Shown: piece by piece, positions 53,060-63,042 of the stretch
Numbering within the stretch: position 1 is the stretch's first letter
How the letters are laid out: each line of letters begins with the position of its first letter
Source: Kalaharituber pfeilii
Lineage: Eukaryota > Ascomycota > Pezizomycetes > Pezizales > Pezizaceae
Direction of reading: 5' to 3'
Assembly: GCA_015179045.1 (NCBI GenBank)
Contig: WHUZ01000019.1
Coordinates: 1 to 64,000 of the forward strand
Length of the DNA: 64,000 nt
Notes under the pieces: model-generated
The model's input: the letters and a program-made list of their open reading frames with translations, nothing else
Databases searched by the model: none
Told to the model about the DNA's origin: nothing
Made by a program: the position numbers and the translations under genes

Positions 53060-56000
53060 TGGTAGAGTGGAAGATAGGGTGCCAAAACGTGCAGGCGGGG
53101 TAGCCAACACGCACGTGGCGTTGGAGTGGGCGAGTAGGGAGGGGTTCCATATCTTTTTTGTGCTAGAAGCGTGGGTGGAACGAGAGGGGAGTTGGGTGAC
53201 AACGACCCATCCATCTTTCGACATAAAGTCGGAGGTGAGAGAGGGAACGAGGTAGTGTTTACATGTCAGCAAGGGGAGGGCAGAGAAGGTGAAGGTAAGA
53301 GAAGAAGGGAAAAATTGGGTTGGGCGGCGGTGGGGGAAAAGAGAGTGGGAGGAGTGTACGTGCAGCCCAATTGGAAGAAGGAAGAAATGGAGGAGGTGCT
53401 GGGAAGGATAGAGAAAGAATGGATGGGAAGAGGGGGTTATATTGGGAGACTGGAACGCTCATCACCGAGTGTGGGGAGGGCGGGAGTGCAGAACAAGGAA
53501 GGGAGTGGCGGTGAAGGAGTTTTTTGAGGGGGATGGATGGAAGCTGGCCAACACGGAAGGGGAAGCGACGTGGAGGAGACAGAGGCGGGGGGAGGTACAG
53601 GAGTCGGTTATCGATCTGTGTTGGCAAAAGGGGATGGGAGAGGAGACGAAGGGGGGGATGCAACAGGCGTTCCTGAGCTCGGATCATGCGGCCATAGGCA
53701 TGGCGTGGGAGGATACCGAGGAAGGGGGAGGAGGAAAAGAAAGAGAGTGAATTTCGAGGAAGTGGAGGACATGGTGGAGGACATGAAGGAATGGGATGAG
53801 AAGAAGAAAGGGGAGTGGATGGAGGGGCTGCCGGGGGAGACCCCGTACGAGAAGCTCTGAGCCTCAAGGAGAGACATAGCAGGGAAGTGAGGGTGTGTAG
53901 GAGGAGCAAGAAGTGGTGGTCCAAGAAACTAACGGGCCTCCGGAAGAAGGTAGCGGCAGAAGGGAGAGGGGAGTAGGTCAAGGGCGAAGGGGATGGACCC
54001 GGAGAGGTATGAGAGATGGAAGCAAGCGAAGAGGACCCTCAAGGCGAACATCAAAAAGGAGAAAGAGGAGTGTTGGAGGGCCTTCGCAGAAGAAATGGAG
54101 AGAAGGATCCGTGGGTGGTCGCCAGGGTAGCAAAAGACCCATGGAAGGTGAAGGCGACGATGGGAAGCTGACGGGAGAGGAGGGGGAGGATCTGAAAACG
54201 GAGCAAGACAAGTGCAAAGCACTAGTCGAGAGAAACTTTCAGTGGGAAGAGAGAGGGGGTGAGGAGGGGGGGGAGCGACGGAGGAAGGGCCGGGATACAA
54301 GGTAGAAAAGATAGTGGGCATGCTGGAGGACGCATTGAAGGGGACGAGCAACGTGTCTGCACCAGGACCGGACGGAGTCTCATACAAGCTCTTGAAGCTG
54401 GTGATGAAGACGCCGTTAGGGCGGGAGCTAACGACACAGATGGCGGAGGAGATGGCGGCGGGGAGGACTCCGGAAGAGTGGCAGTTGAGCAAGGTGGTGA
54501 TGATTCCGAAACCTGGGAAAGACAAGTCGCAGGTGAAGAGTTGGAGACCAATAAATTTGATCAACTGCGTGGCGAAGCTGGGAGAGAAGGTGGTGGCAAA
54601 CGAGTTACAAAAAGCAGAGCAACTCTTCCACCGACATCAGTTTGGCGGAAGGAAGGGACGAAACGCGGCAGAGGCGATGATGAGGGCAGTCACCAAAACA
54701 CAAAGGTGTCTTGCAAGAAAGGGGGGGGCAGTGTGGAGCCTTGACGATGTGAGGGGGGGCTTCAATAACGTGAAGGGGGAAGAGGTGCTGAAGAGGGTGA
54801 GGAGAGATAAGGGAGCAGGGAGGTGGGCGGGGTGGCTGAAGGGATTTTTCAGAGAGAGAAAGTTCACGGTGGAGTGGGATGGAGTGGTCAGGGGGGAAGG
54901 TAGAGCGAACGTGGGGGTACCGCAGGGGTCGCCCCTGTCACCAGTCATTTTTCTGATATGGCTGGCGCCGATGTTGGAAGATTTGGAGGAGACGCTAAGG
55001 AGAGAATGCCCGGAGGTGGAATGCGAAGTTCCGTCGTACGTGGACGACATCAATGTAACGGCGTGGGACTGGGAAGGGGAGGTGGATCAGGAGAGACTGA
55101 GAGTGAAGTTGGGAAGGATAACGGGGAGGGTGGCGGAAAAATGGGGGGTGCCGCTGGAGAGAGCGAAGCACGAGGATATTGTCTTCGGCAAAGGGAAGAG
55201 AAGGAGAAAGGAGGTGGAGAGAGTGAAGTGGCTGGGAGTGATCTTTGACGCGACTCTAGACTTCGACTTTCACTGGAAGGCGAGGATAGAGAAGGCAAGG
55301 AAACTAACAGGCGCGATGATGGGGCTGGGTGCAGGGCAGTGGGGGATGAGCCCGCGCAGCTGGAGACAGATGTACACGGGGATGATAAGGGCGGTGATGA
55401 TGTGGGGGTCGGAGATAGGGTGGCGTGGACAGAAGGAGTGGAGGAGAGAGATGGAGAAGATTCAGTATCAGGTACTGAAGAAAGCTACGGGCGCTGTTCA
55501 CGGAGCAGCGATGCAGAAAGTTAACTGGATCGCCGGAGTGGAGAGTGCGGAGACGGCATTAGACGCGGCACAGGCCCGGTTCGTAGCGAGGAGTATGGGG
55601 GACCCTGAGGGTTGCGGAGACATCTGGACCGCGGACTTCAGGGGAGAGGGGGACGTGGAGGAGCGGGGGCGGGACTGGAAGGACTGGAGTGTGGGGTGGG
55701 CAACGCAGAAGAAGGATGGGTTTGAGTCGGTGGCAGGGAGGGCACAGAGCACAGTTAGCTTCGTCATGCCGGAGGGGGTAGACGAGGTGTCATGGGGGGG
55801 GGATGTGCAAGAACGGAGGTGGAAGAAGTGACGAGAGAAGGACGCAAAGGGGAAGCGCGGAGGAGTGGGAGTCGTCAATCTTTTGGGCAACGCAAGGGGG
55901 GGGGCGGTGTACACAGATGGCAGTATGAACGAGAAGGGGAGAGTGGGAGGGGGATTCTGGAAGTGGGATGGCGGGGGGGGGAGGAAATGGGACGGGGGCG

Positions 56001-56669
56001 ACGGTGTGGGATGGGGAGGTGAGAGGGATGAGGATGGGGATAGAGAAGGCGGTCCCAGCACCGGCAAACCTGGTCATCTTGACAGACTCACAGGCAGCAA
56101 TCGCGGCGGTGAGGAAGGCGGGGAGATTGGGGAAAGCACGAACCGGAGACCTGAGGAGAGTGGTGGATGCAGTCGCGGAGAGAAAGAAAAAAGGGGGGGA
56201 CGTTAAGCTGATGTGGGTGAAGGCGCACATCGGTATTGCCGGCAACGAGGCGGCGGACGTGGAAGCGAAGAAGGCGGCGGACAGGGTAGGGAAGTCGGTG
56301 GTAACAGAAGGGGGGCTGCGGCAGAAGTGGAAGCGACTGCGCGCGGCGGAGAGAAAGGAAAGGGGGTACGGGGGGGGCGTAGTGATGGAGTGGAGAAGGG
56401 GGGCCGCAACGGCTTATACGAGATTGAGAACGGGAAAGGGGATGGGGAAGGAGTGGGAGGTAAGGATCGGAAAAGCGATGGAGGGGAGTGTATGTGAGTG
56501 CGGGGAAAGACAAACGGCGGACCACCTGGCGTTCAGGTGTGAGGGGGTGGAGTACTTGGAAGGATGGGGAAGGTGGGAGGATATTGATGACAAAAAGTGG
56601 ATGGTGGAACAGGAGAATGGGGAGATGGTAAATGCGCTGGGAGAGTTTTTCGGTTCACTGAAGGTGTAG
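53060..56669 (+). pseudogene. LINE-B ORF2: endonuclease, reverse transcriptase, RNase H
   Basis: Endonuclease in broken frames (GCQNVQAG, GVYVQPNWKKEEMEEVLGRI, LGDWNAHHRVWG, SSDHAAIGMAW). Reverse transcriptase in one long frame 54314-55831: APGPDGVSYKLLKLV, KSWRPINLINCVAKLGEKV, HQFGGRKGRNAAEAMMRAV, VGVPQGSPLSPVIFLIWLAP, VPSYVDDINVTAWDW. RNase H: VYTDGSMNEKGRVGGGFW, LTDSQAAIAAVRKAG, MWVKAHIGIAGNEAADVEAK. Terminal cluster CECGERQTADHLAFRC. All catalytic residues of polymerase and RNase H are present. Frameshifts lie in or next to G runs (53500s, 55790, 55895, 55970), so some could be sequence errors; this is the best candidate for a recently active element. Confidence 0.92.
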
Positions 56670-57095
56670 GGGGAGGGGGCGAATTTCCGTTTGTTAGCAG
56701 GTGGCGGGGGAAGAAAGATGTAGCTATTTTTAAGTGCCTCGGGGAAGTGGGGCGGGGAGGGGTTGATGTTTTTGTTTGTAGAGATGGCGGTGGAAGATTC
56801 CGGTAGATAAGCCTGCCTCCGGGCTTTGAGGGTCTAGACCCAGGGGCCCTGCCATGGCGAACAGCTACAAGCGGGGTCATGTGATATAAAAAAAAAAAAA
56901 AAAAAAAAAAACCCTTTCTGCTGAGCTTCTGCCTCTAGCTCAACTTGGTGAGCTCGTATGTCTCACTTCAGCTTCATGAGGTTCTTGTGTGACAGAATGC
57001 TATGAAAGTCATCAACGTACGTATAGGTGGGATTTCTCTGGTGGGCAGCAATGACTACTAGTTGTATGCCTATCAGGAAAAGGACTGGTGATGAG

Positions 57096-57406
57096 CGTAA
57101 TGCCGGTGGTGCGGGGAGGAGGAGGAAACCACTTCACACGTGCTCAGGCGTTGCAAGGTTTGGAAGACGAAATGCCCAGGGGGCGAGGACGACCTTCTAC
57201 GACCCCTCGAAGGGAGGCGAGAAGGACAAAGACACGCTTAGGGAACTGCTAGACTGGGCCGGACGCTAGGGATCAGATGAGACATCCGGAACGTCTTTTC
57301 ATCCTGTACTGTTTGTGTTTTGGCATTTTTCCTTTTCCCCTTTATGTAATTACACCTCGCCATAGCCCTTAGGGCGGCACGCGAGTACTGATAAAATATA
57401 AAAAAA
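57096..57406 (+). mobile_element. 5'-truncated LINE-A, 311 bp, 11-bp duplication
   Basis: GATGAGCGTAA (left) and GATGAGGGTAA (right) flank it; removal rejoins LQGLPSSPVLFL of LINE-D. It encodes CRWCGEEEETTSHVLRRC, KDKDTLRELLDWAGR and stop, then 3' UTR, CTCGCCATAGCCCTTAGGGC, GGCACGCGAGTACTGAT and an A-rich end. Confidence 0.92.
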
Positions 57407-57528
57407 AAAGAAGATGAGGGTAAGCCTTGCAGGGTTCCAACTGTCATTGTAGCTGTAGCCTATCTCTTGCTATCCCAGCTTACTCCAAATCTCGTTGGTT
57501 GCAGGAATCCTTCAACGAAGGCTGCCAG

Positions 57529-57650
57529 ATTTTTTTTATTATTATTATTTCATTACTCGCGTGCCGCCCTAGGGGCAGGGCTATGGCGAGGTCTAGTTAC
57601 ATGGTAATTGGAAAATGGAAAATTGGAAAGTGGAAAATACAGGAAAATTA
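57529..57650 (-). mobile_element. Type A LINE tail in LINE-D
   Basis: TTTATTATTATTATTTCATT, ACTCGCGTGCCGCCCTAGGG, GGCTATGGCGAGG and some 3' UTR with TGGAAAATTGGAAAGTGGAA repeats. The hairpin loop carries an extra GGGGCAG. Boundaries of the right side are estimated from LINE-D coding sequence. Confidence 0.75.
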
Positions 57651-57689
57651 TGAAAAACTGATTTGGGTTGACTTTCTCAATATATGTGA

Positions 57690-57840
57690 TTTGTATGGAC
57701 ACTCCACCCGCTTCATGTAGGAGCACCGCGGGCAACACATGTTGTTAGTCTCTTTCTTTATTTAATTAAACCCTCGCTATAGCCTATAGGGCGGCATGCG
57801 AGTATTGATATAAAAAAATCAAAAAAAAATCAAAAAAAAA
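57690..57840 (+). mobile_element. Type A LINE tail with 3' UTR, 151 bp, 13-bp duplication
   Basis: TCAATATATGTGA flanks it at 57677-57689 and 57841-57853. Contains AGGAGCACCGCGGGCAACAC (3' UTR shared with ORF1-only elements), CTCGCTATAGCC, GGGCGGCATGCGAGTATTG and an A-rich end with TCAAAAAAAAA repeats. Confidence 0.95.
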
Positions 57841-58323
57841 TCAATATATGTGACTACCTTCTCACCTCTAATGAAGCTAAAGGCTGACTTCATGTCGTCT
57901 CCGGCTAGAGCTATCCATTCCCCTCTATCTATTCGGACCTGGCTCTCTTTTAGTACCTGTCGTTGTAGGTTCTCAGCTCCTCTGTATAGTCTGCCGCCCA
58001 GCTGTTTCTTATGGAACAGGGGGTTACATGTCTGTAAGATATTGGCCACTACCTTCTAGCCCAGCATTTCTATTGTATTGAGGAGGGTTATAGGTCTCCA
58101 GCTACTGATCTCAGTTCTATCCCTAACTTTCTTCAAGATCATCACTATCTCAAACCCTCTTCCAAAATTGTAGTCCCATTTATGTAGTCTATCACCTTCT
58201 CCTGTACTGCTACCCAGAGTGTCATTTTCCTTAGCATTTTGAGTAGCCTATACTGTATTCTATCGGGGTCTGGGGCTAATCTTGTTTTTGTCTTGCATAG
58301 TGCCTTCTTAATCTCTCACACAG

Positions 58324-58388
58324 GCCCTGCCATGGCGGCCAGCTGCAAGCGGGGTTACGTGAAATAAACAATAAAAAAAAAAAAAAAA
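58324..58388 (+). mobile_element. Solo type B LINE tail, 65 bp, 13-bp duplication
   Basis: GCCCTGCCATGGCGGCCAGC, TGCAAGCGGGGTTACGTGAA and A run between ATCTCTCACACAG (58311-58323) and ATCTCCCACACAG (58389-58401). Confidence 0.94.
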
Positions 58389-58494
58389 ATCTCCCACACA
58401 GTGGTCTTGTGGTCTAGTAGTGGCCCTACTAGGCGTGAGGTATCCTTGCGTTCGTATGATTAGTTACAAAGTTCCTCCTGATCAGGAGGTTGGT

Positions 58495-58700
58495 AATACG
58501 GGCTCACTGCAACCGTAGATGGGGCGCTCGGTGGATATACACGCGCATATGTGACGTAGGTGATATGCGATAGCAAAAAAGCATCGTAGTCGCATAAATG
58601 AGTGCTATATGAGCTCCCCAGAGGACTAGCGAATATCGCTAGTCAAGTACCTTTTTTGGCCTGGCGGACGGTAACTCTCTGCTTTCACTACCTCCGCTAC
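58495..58700 (+). repeat. Diverged solo LTR, same family as 5809-6023
   Basis: GGGCTCACTGCAACCGTAG, GTCGCATAAATGAGTGCTAT, AGAGGACTAGCGAATATCGC, GGCCTGGCGGACGGTAACTC and CCTCCGCTACAG follow the family in the same order. It interrupts LINE-D. Confidence 0.78.
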
Positions 58701-58711
58701 AGTTGGTCACT

Positions 58712-59019
58712 AGGACACGTTGGTCAACGAGGGAAAGAAGACAAGCTCAGCGGTAGTTTACCTGGAAAAGACTACCGAGGTTGGGAGAGTCAGGCTTGGA
58801 GGGCGATGGCTGCGAGTGGACCAGTATGAATGGGACAGAGGACGGAAGTAGGAAGACGAACACACTGGCTCACTCCTCACCCGCAGCATGAATGAGCACC
58901 GCGGGTATCACATGTATCTAGACACTCTTCTTTCTTTTAGTTTAAATAAAACCCTCGCCATAGCCCATAGGGCGGTATGCGAGTATTGATATTAAAAAAA
59001 AAAAAAAAAAAAAAAAACC
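58712..59019 (+). mobile_element. 5'-truncated ORF1-only element, 308 bp, 10-bp duplication
   Basis: GTTGGTCACT at 58702-58711 and 59020-59029. Encodes the last part of the RRM-like domain (SSAVVYLEKTTEVGRVRLGG, RWLRVDQYEWDRGRK and stop), then 3' UTR with GCACCGCGGGTATCACATG, CTCGCCATAGCCCATAGGGC, GGTATGCGAGTATTG and poly(A). Confidence 0.94.
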
Positions 59020-59365
59020 GTTGGTCACTTCCTGATCTGTGCATGTAAGTTCCCTCTGCTGGAAGGGGTCTCTTGCATGCCTGAAAATGTCCTACGGTGA
59101 CTCTACTCTATCTTCCTCCAAGTAGTCTTCCCAATACATCCTCCTCTTTTCTCTGAAAACCTCTCTTAATGGCCTCCTGGCTTTCTTAGCCTCCTCATCG
59201 AACTACCTTTTCGACTTCTCGGTTATTCTGACCAGCTTTGTGAACTGGCTGTTTAAGTCTTTCAGCATCTCATAGGCATCCGTCCCTTCCTTCAGTAGTA
59301 TCTCCTTCCACCTCTCTAGAAACTCCTCCTCCCAGTCTGTCACTACGTCGGCGACCCTTCTCGTG

Positions 59366-59895
59366 ATACCCCATGGGGTAGTATATGAGTAATGATACTA
59401 ACAAGATCAAAAAAGTTTTCAGTCCAACTTGCATGTGACACCGCGCTGCTCTCCCAACACCGCCCAATGAACTTAGGAAACCTTCATTTAGTCTTGCGGC
59501 TTTGATGGAGTGCAGCAAAAAAGGAAACAGAATCTGCGCCATGAAGTGTACGGCCATATCCTGACGAAATAACACTCTCCTTGCAACATCTGCGCGTCAC
59601 ATTGCAAAGCTGCTACCCTGACGGGTAACTATACGGTTATACCACATAATGCTCCAATTGAGGTTACAAGAAATCCTTGCAGTTCGAACTTTGGACCCTG
59701 GGGACGACAATCTGGAATGACAATCTGGATCATTCCTTGTCAGGTATCCACCTGATAGCGCACCACCATGTAGCGTTCTCTCGCGTCCCGTCTGCTAGCG
59801 TATTTAGCATTGTATTTAGCAATTGTTCTGGTTGCACCTAGCAATTCCTTTCCTAATAGTGCATAAGGTAGAAGACCTTCACCGCTCCGGCCTCC
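59366..59895 (+). other. Unassigned DNA with degenerate tail A
   Basis: At 59362-59412 CTCGTGATACCCCATGGGGT and AGTATATGAGTAATGATACT look like a diverged type A tail. The remaining 480 bp have no recognised gene. Confidence 0.45.
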
Positions 59896-60190
59896 TCGAC
59901 GACCGTCTCTCCAACAGTCTCCCTCTTACCACCACACCGTTGGGAAAACGCTATCAATGAGGCCAAGATCGATTTCGGTTGGCATATTGGCTGATGGCAG
60001 TTGCAATGAGGAAGGAGTGGGAGATGGACGCAGGTAGTAGCAGGAGATTCTGAAGGACTGCGGTGGTGGGCACCAAAGCTACCGTGTGGGATGGCGAGGT
60101 TACAGGCAGGACGAACCGGCAAGTGCAGAACAGCAGGTCTGGCCGGGGTCATTGAGATAATTGCGGAGAGAAGGCGCACACTACGGGACC
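59896..60190 (+). pseudogene. LINE-C RNase H remnant
   Basis: Broken frames align with LINE-C ORF2 around 43800-44160: GKRYQ.GQDRF against WEKAINEAKSD, GTKATVWDGEV, and AGLAGVIEIIAERRRTLRD. The DSQAA segment is deleted. At 60190 a CTTTTCTTTTTTTTGGTCAC stretch ends it. Confidence 0.7.
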
Positions 60191-60194
60191 CTTT

Positions 60195-60595
60195 TCTTTT
60201 TTTTGGTCACGTTGTAATGAAGGGTCAACAGCATCCACTGTCTTGCACAGGATACCGATGTCTAGAGCTGGCGGAACGAAGTCTCAATGACGGTCGAAAG
60301 GGTCAAATGTCAAGGAAAGGATCATAAAAGAACAGTAGCCAATTGCCTTGTCTGTGCGTGTATGGTGTGTCTGATCTTATCCATATCTGCGTGTCCATGT
60401 CTTCCTCCCTCCTAGTACAGTCCTATCTAAATATAATTTATAGACCACCCTGGCCTTCCATTCAAACCTACACATCCGTATCTCGTTTCTACCATATGAT
60501 CTCGCTTCCTTAGCATATATTCGCATCATCATATACTCCTACCGATGAGGGGCGTTCCGACCTACATTTACCCTTATTCTTTCCATCGGTACTGT
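60195..60595. other. Unassigned DNA
   Basis: No gene or repeat recognised. Confidence 0.4.
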
Positions 60596-60599
60596 GGTT

Positions 60600-60980
60600 A
60601 CCACCACAACGTAACCCCGCATACAGGCTCTCATGGCACGACCCCTTTATTACCCGGATGCAGGTCTGTGAACGTACAACAATATACATGAGTTCTTGAT
60701 CGGTCTACATTGCATCCTCCCAAGCCCTATCCACCTGCTTTTCTTTTGTCTTTTCTTCCCCTATCCCACTCATACGTACGCATCCCATCTGTACATCTTA
60801 CCTCCGATGGGTAGAGTCTCTGGTATAAGACTAGTCCTCCCTGCCCCCTCCAGATAAACAACAACCGAACTAGTCGCCTTTCCCTCTCTCTTCTCATGCT
60901 TCAACAGCCATCGAGCCCAGAGGTCTTTGAGTCCAGTCATTATCCACCTCCAACCACCTCCGAACATCCGGGTTTGGGCG
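60600..60980 (-). mobile_element. ORF1-only fragment with type C tail
   Basis: Minus strand: WRWIMTGLKDLWARWLLKHE, SSVVVYLEGAGRTSLIPETL, IGGKMYRWDAYV with stops, then CCGGGTAATAAAGGGGTCGT and AGAGCCTGTATGCGGGGTTA (type C tail). No poly(A) is left at the plus-strand left side. Closely related to 34118-34737. Confidence 0.7.
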
Positions 60981-61255
60981 GATTACGTGGCTAAGGCGCC
61001 GGAGACGGAAAGCTCAGAGAACTGGAGAAGTGGCAATATACGCTAGTGACCCATCTTCGCCTATACTGCTACTTACTATGTAAGGAAGTTAGGCTTTTAC
61101 ATATATATATGCCTTGTAGTGCTCAACTGCCCCAACCATTTGTCAATGCTGCAATCCATTCAGAAAACATTTCCCTATGCATGTATTTCTCTTATATAGC
61201 TTTACAGAGTGTCTGTTCATCTTTCTCATCAAATAATAGCTCAATACTGCCATCA
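60981..61255. other. Unassigned DNA
   Basis: Nothing recognised. Confidence 0.35.
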
Positions 61256-61271
61256 ATCTAAGTAAGCGAAA

Positions 61272-61799
61272 GGTTAGGGACTGGATGGAGAAGGCGAACC
61301 CATGGATGGGGAGTATAGTTGCAGCCCGATGGTTGTTGAAGAAGGAGAGGAGGGAAGGGAAGAAGACCAGCTCGGTTGTAATCTACCTAAAAGGGGAGGT
61401 AGAGTCGGATGGTCAAAAACTAGCGAAGGTAAGGTTGTCTGGGAGATGGCTACACTCGGAATTGTACGAGTGGAATAGAGTGGGTACAAGAGAGAAGGGG
61501 AAGGAGCGAGATGACAGGATGGACATGGATGAAGCAGTGGTAGAGGAGAAGGAAGAGTGCTCCGACAGATGCGAAGGGAGGATCATCTGCGGTAACCTCT
61601 TTAGCTACGAAATCAACTGCCCAAGACATGGACGTTCTTACATCACGCCATTTCGTTGATGTCATATCAGGGGACGTGTTTGTATGTAGTTGCACAGGTG
61701 CCTGTCTCCGGGCCATAAGGACTTCGGTCCAGGGACCCTGCCATGGCGAACAGCTGCAAGCGGGGTTACGTGAAATAAAAAAAAAAAAAAAAAAAAAAA
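61272..61799 (+). mobile_element. ORF1-only element with type B tail, 528 bp, 16-bp duplication
   Basis: ATCTAAGTAAGCGAAA at 61256-61271 and 61800-61815. One open frame from 61285 to the stop at 61657: WMGSIVAARWLLKKERREGK, SSVVIYLKGEVESDG, AKVRLSGRWLHSELYEWNR and an acidic tail (DMDEAVVEEKEECSD). Then CCTGTCTCCGGGCCATAAGG, CCCTGCCATGGCGAACAGCT, GCAAGCGGGGTTACGTGAAA and A run. The N-terminal half was not copied, but the remaining frame has no stop. Confidence 0.95.
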
Positions 61800-61815
61800 A
61801 TCTAAGTAAGCGAAA

Positions 61816-62233
61816 AAGTATTTTTTGACATGATAGTAACTCTGTACTGATAAGTCCAATAGTCACAAAACTTGGTATACCTACTTAGCATAAGCAACAG
61901 AGGAATATTAAGATGCAAAGGCCTTAGGTAATCTCATTCACATATGGTGACTCAAAAGTATATCCTAGAATATGGTTGCATATATTCCAGTATATGTCAC
62001 CCCCCATGTGCTACAAACTGGGAAAAGAAAGTGTGGAAAAATAATTTACTATGTTCTCTCATGCTCTGGCTTTAATTTGAGCCCACTTCAGTGTCATTTG
62101 CATTCACAGCAGCTCTGTATGTAGGTTTATGGATTTGATCGGTTTCCCGGTGATGATCGGTTACTAGGTGAAGCACTCTATTCAGTTTTCCTATGTCTCA
62201 CTGTTTTATTTTATCTCATGTCCTCATCTTCCT
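61816..62233. other. Unassigned DNA
   Basis: Nothing recognised. Confidence 0.35.
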
Positions 62234-62239
62234 ATATAA

Positions 62240-62400
62240 TTATCCTCGCCATAGTAGCCCATTGGGCGGCACTCGAGTAATGATATATGTAAGAAAAGAC
62301 ATTACGAACATTCCCCAGTCTCTTGGTTACTGCTATCGGATGGAGAGTATGAGTGGGATAGGGGAAGGAAAGACAAAGGAAAGCAGGTGAGTAGGGCTGG
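62240..62400. pseudogene. Type A tail and two small ORF1 fragments
   Basis: CCTCGCCATAGTAGCCCATT, GGGCGGCACTCGAGTAATG at 62242-62284. Minus-strand IAVTKRLGNVRN (62337-62300) and plus-strand YEWDRGRKDK (62347-62385) are bits of the RRM-like domain in opposite orientations, so rearrangement followed insertion. Confidence 0.55.
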
Positions 62401-62965
62401 AAAGGACATAATGAAGACCGATTAAGAACCCATTGTGTGTATCGTTGTACTTGGTCCGCTTTCTGTCTGCATTTGGTCACCTGCAGCCTGTCCAGTCACT
62501 TTCTGACTGGACGGAAGCTGGGATAAGTGTCGCTAAATTATACAAGCGACCGTTAATCTATTAGTACCTACAACCCATGCCTGGCGTGCATCGCAATGCT
62601 AAAACATGAATGGCAAGTTGCATCAACTCCTACTTACGAAACCTCTGATTCTGCCAGAGACATGGGAGATGTTGCATGTTCCATAAGCTCAACTATTCTC
62701 CAATACATTATTTCTTGTCACCATTTTCTATGTACATTTTATTCCCTTGAAGAGTCAACACCACTGTATAAATATATATATATGTATGTAGGCATATGCA
62801 TATTCTATATTAATAATAAATATAAAAATATTGTTTACTAGTATATCAGTGAGAGGGCCGTGATTAATGAAATAAACCGAGAAGCCGAGGCTTCGCCTAA
62901 ACTTAGAACAGAGAGGACTACGTATATAACTTTCTTATTATTTATATATAATACGTTTAAGGGTT
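62400..62965. other. Unassigned DNA
   Basis: Contains a TATATATATATG microsatellite near 62768 and is otherwise featureless. Confidence 0.35.
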
Positions 62966-62978
62966 AATTAGCAAAGGT

Positions 62979-63029
62979 TGCCCTGCCTTGGCGAGCAGCT
63001 GCGCGCGGGGTCACGTGACACAAAAAAAA
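62979..63029 (+). mobile_element. Solo type B LINE tail, 51 bp, 13-bp duplication
   Basis: TGCCCTGCCTTGGCGAGCAG, CTGCGCGCGGGGTCACGTGA and a short A run between AATTAGCAAAGGT copies (62966-62978 and 63030-63042). Confidence 0.93.
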
Positions 63030-63042
63030 AATTAGCAAAGGT

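Larger units (their letters stand above)
51310..56911 (+). mobile_element. LINE-B (Tad1-like), nearly full length, type B tail
   Basis: ORF1 and ORF2 in order, then GGGGCCCTGCCATGGCGAAC, AGCTACAAGCGGGGTCATGT and 25 A. GC-rich and strongly purine-rich on the sense strand, unlike neighbouring DNA, with long G runs. The left boundary lies where gypsy RNase H ends and is not precise; no duplication seen. Confidence 0.9.
56912..59365 (-). pseudogene. LINE-D ORF2 fragments (minus), split by six insertions
   Basis: Sense order from right to left: linker after endonuclease (WEEEFLERWKEILLKEGTDA, YWEDYLEED; 59365-59030), reverse transcriptase fingers and palm (APDPDRIQYRLLKML, EISSWRPITLLNTIEMLG, FHKKQLGGRLYRGAENL, DDMKSAFSFIRGEKVVTYIE; 58400-57640), motif B (TVGTLQGLPSSPVLFLIGIQ, split at 57407/57095) and the catalytic TYVDDFHS (57010). 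Only this far; RNase H is absent because LINE-B lies beyond. Family differs from A, B and C (GTLQG in place of GVPQG). Confidence 0.85.

Noticed and set aside
51305..53272. A 655-codon open frame on the minus strand
   Set aside because: It is antisense to LINE-B ORF1 and endonuclease, whose domains are recognisable on the plus strand. The purine-rich sense strand has few TTA, CTA or TCA, so long antisense frames arise by composition.
1658..63029. Hairpin plus T or A run as bacterial-type terminators
   Set aside because: The hairpins lie at 3' ends of LINE sequences, are flanked by target duplications, and the genome is eukaryotic.
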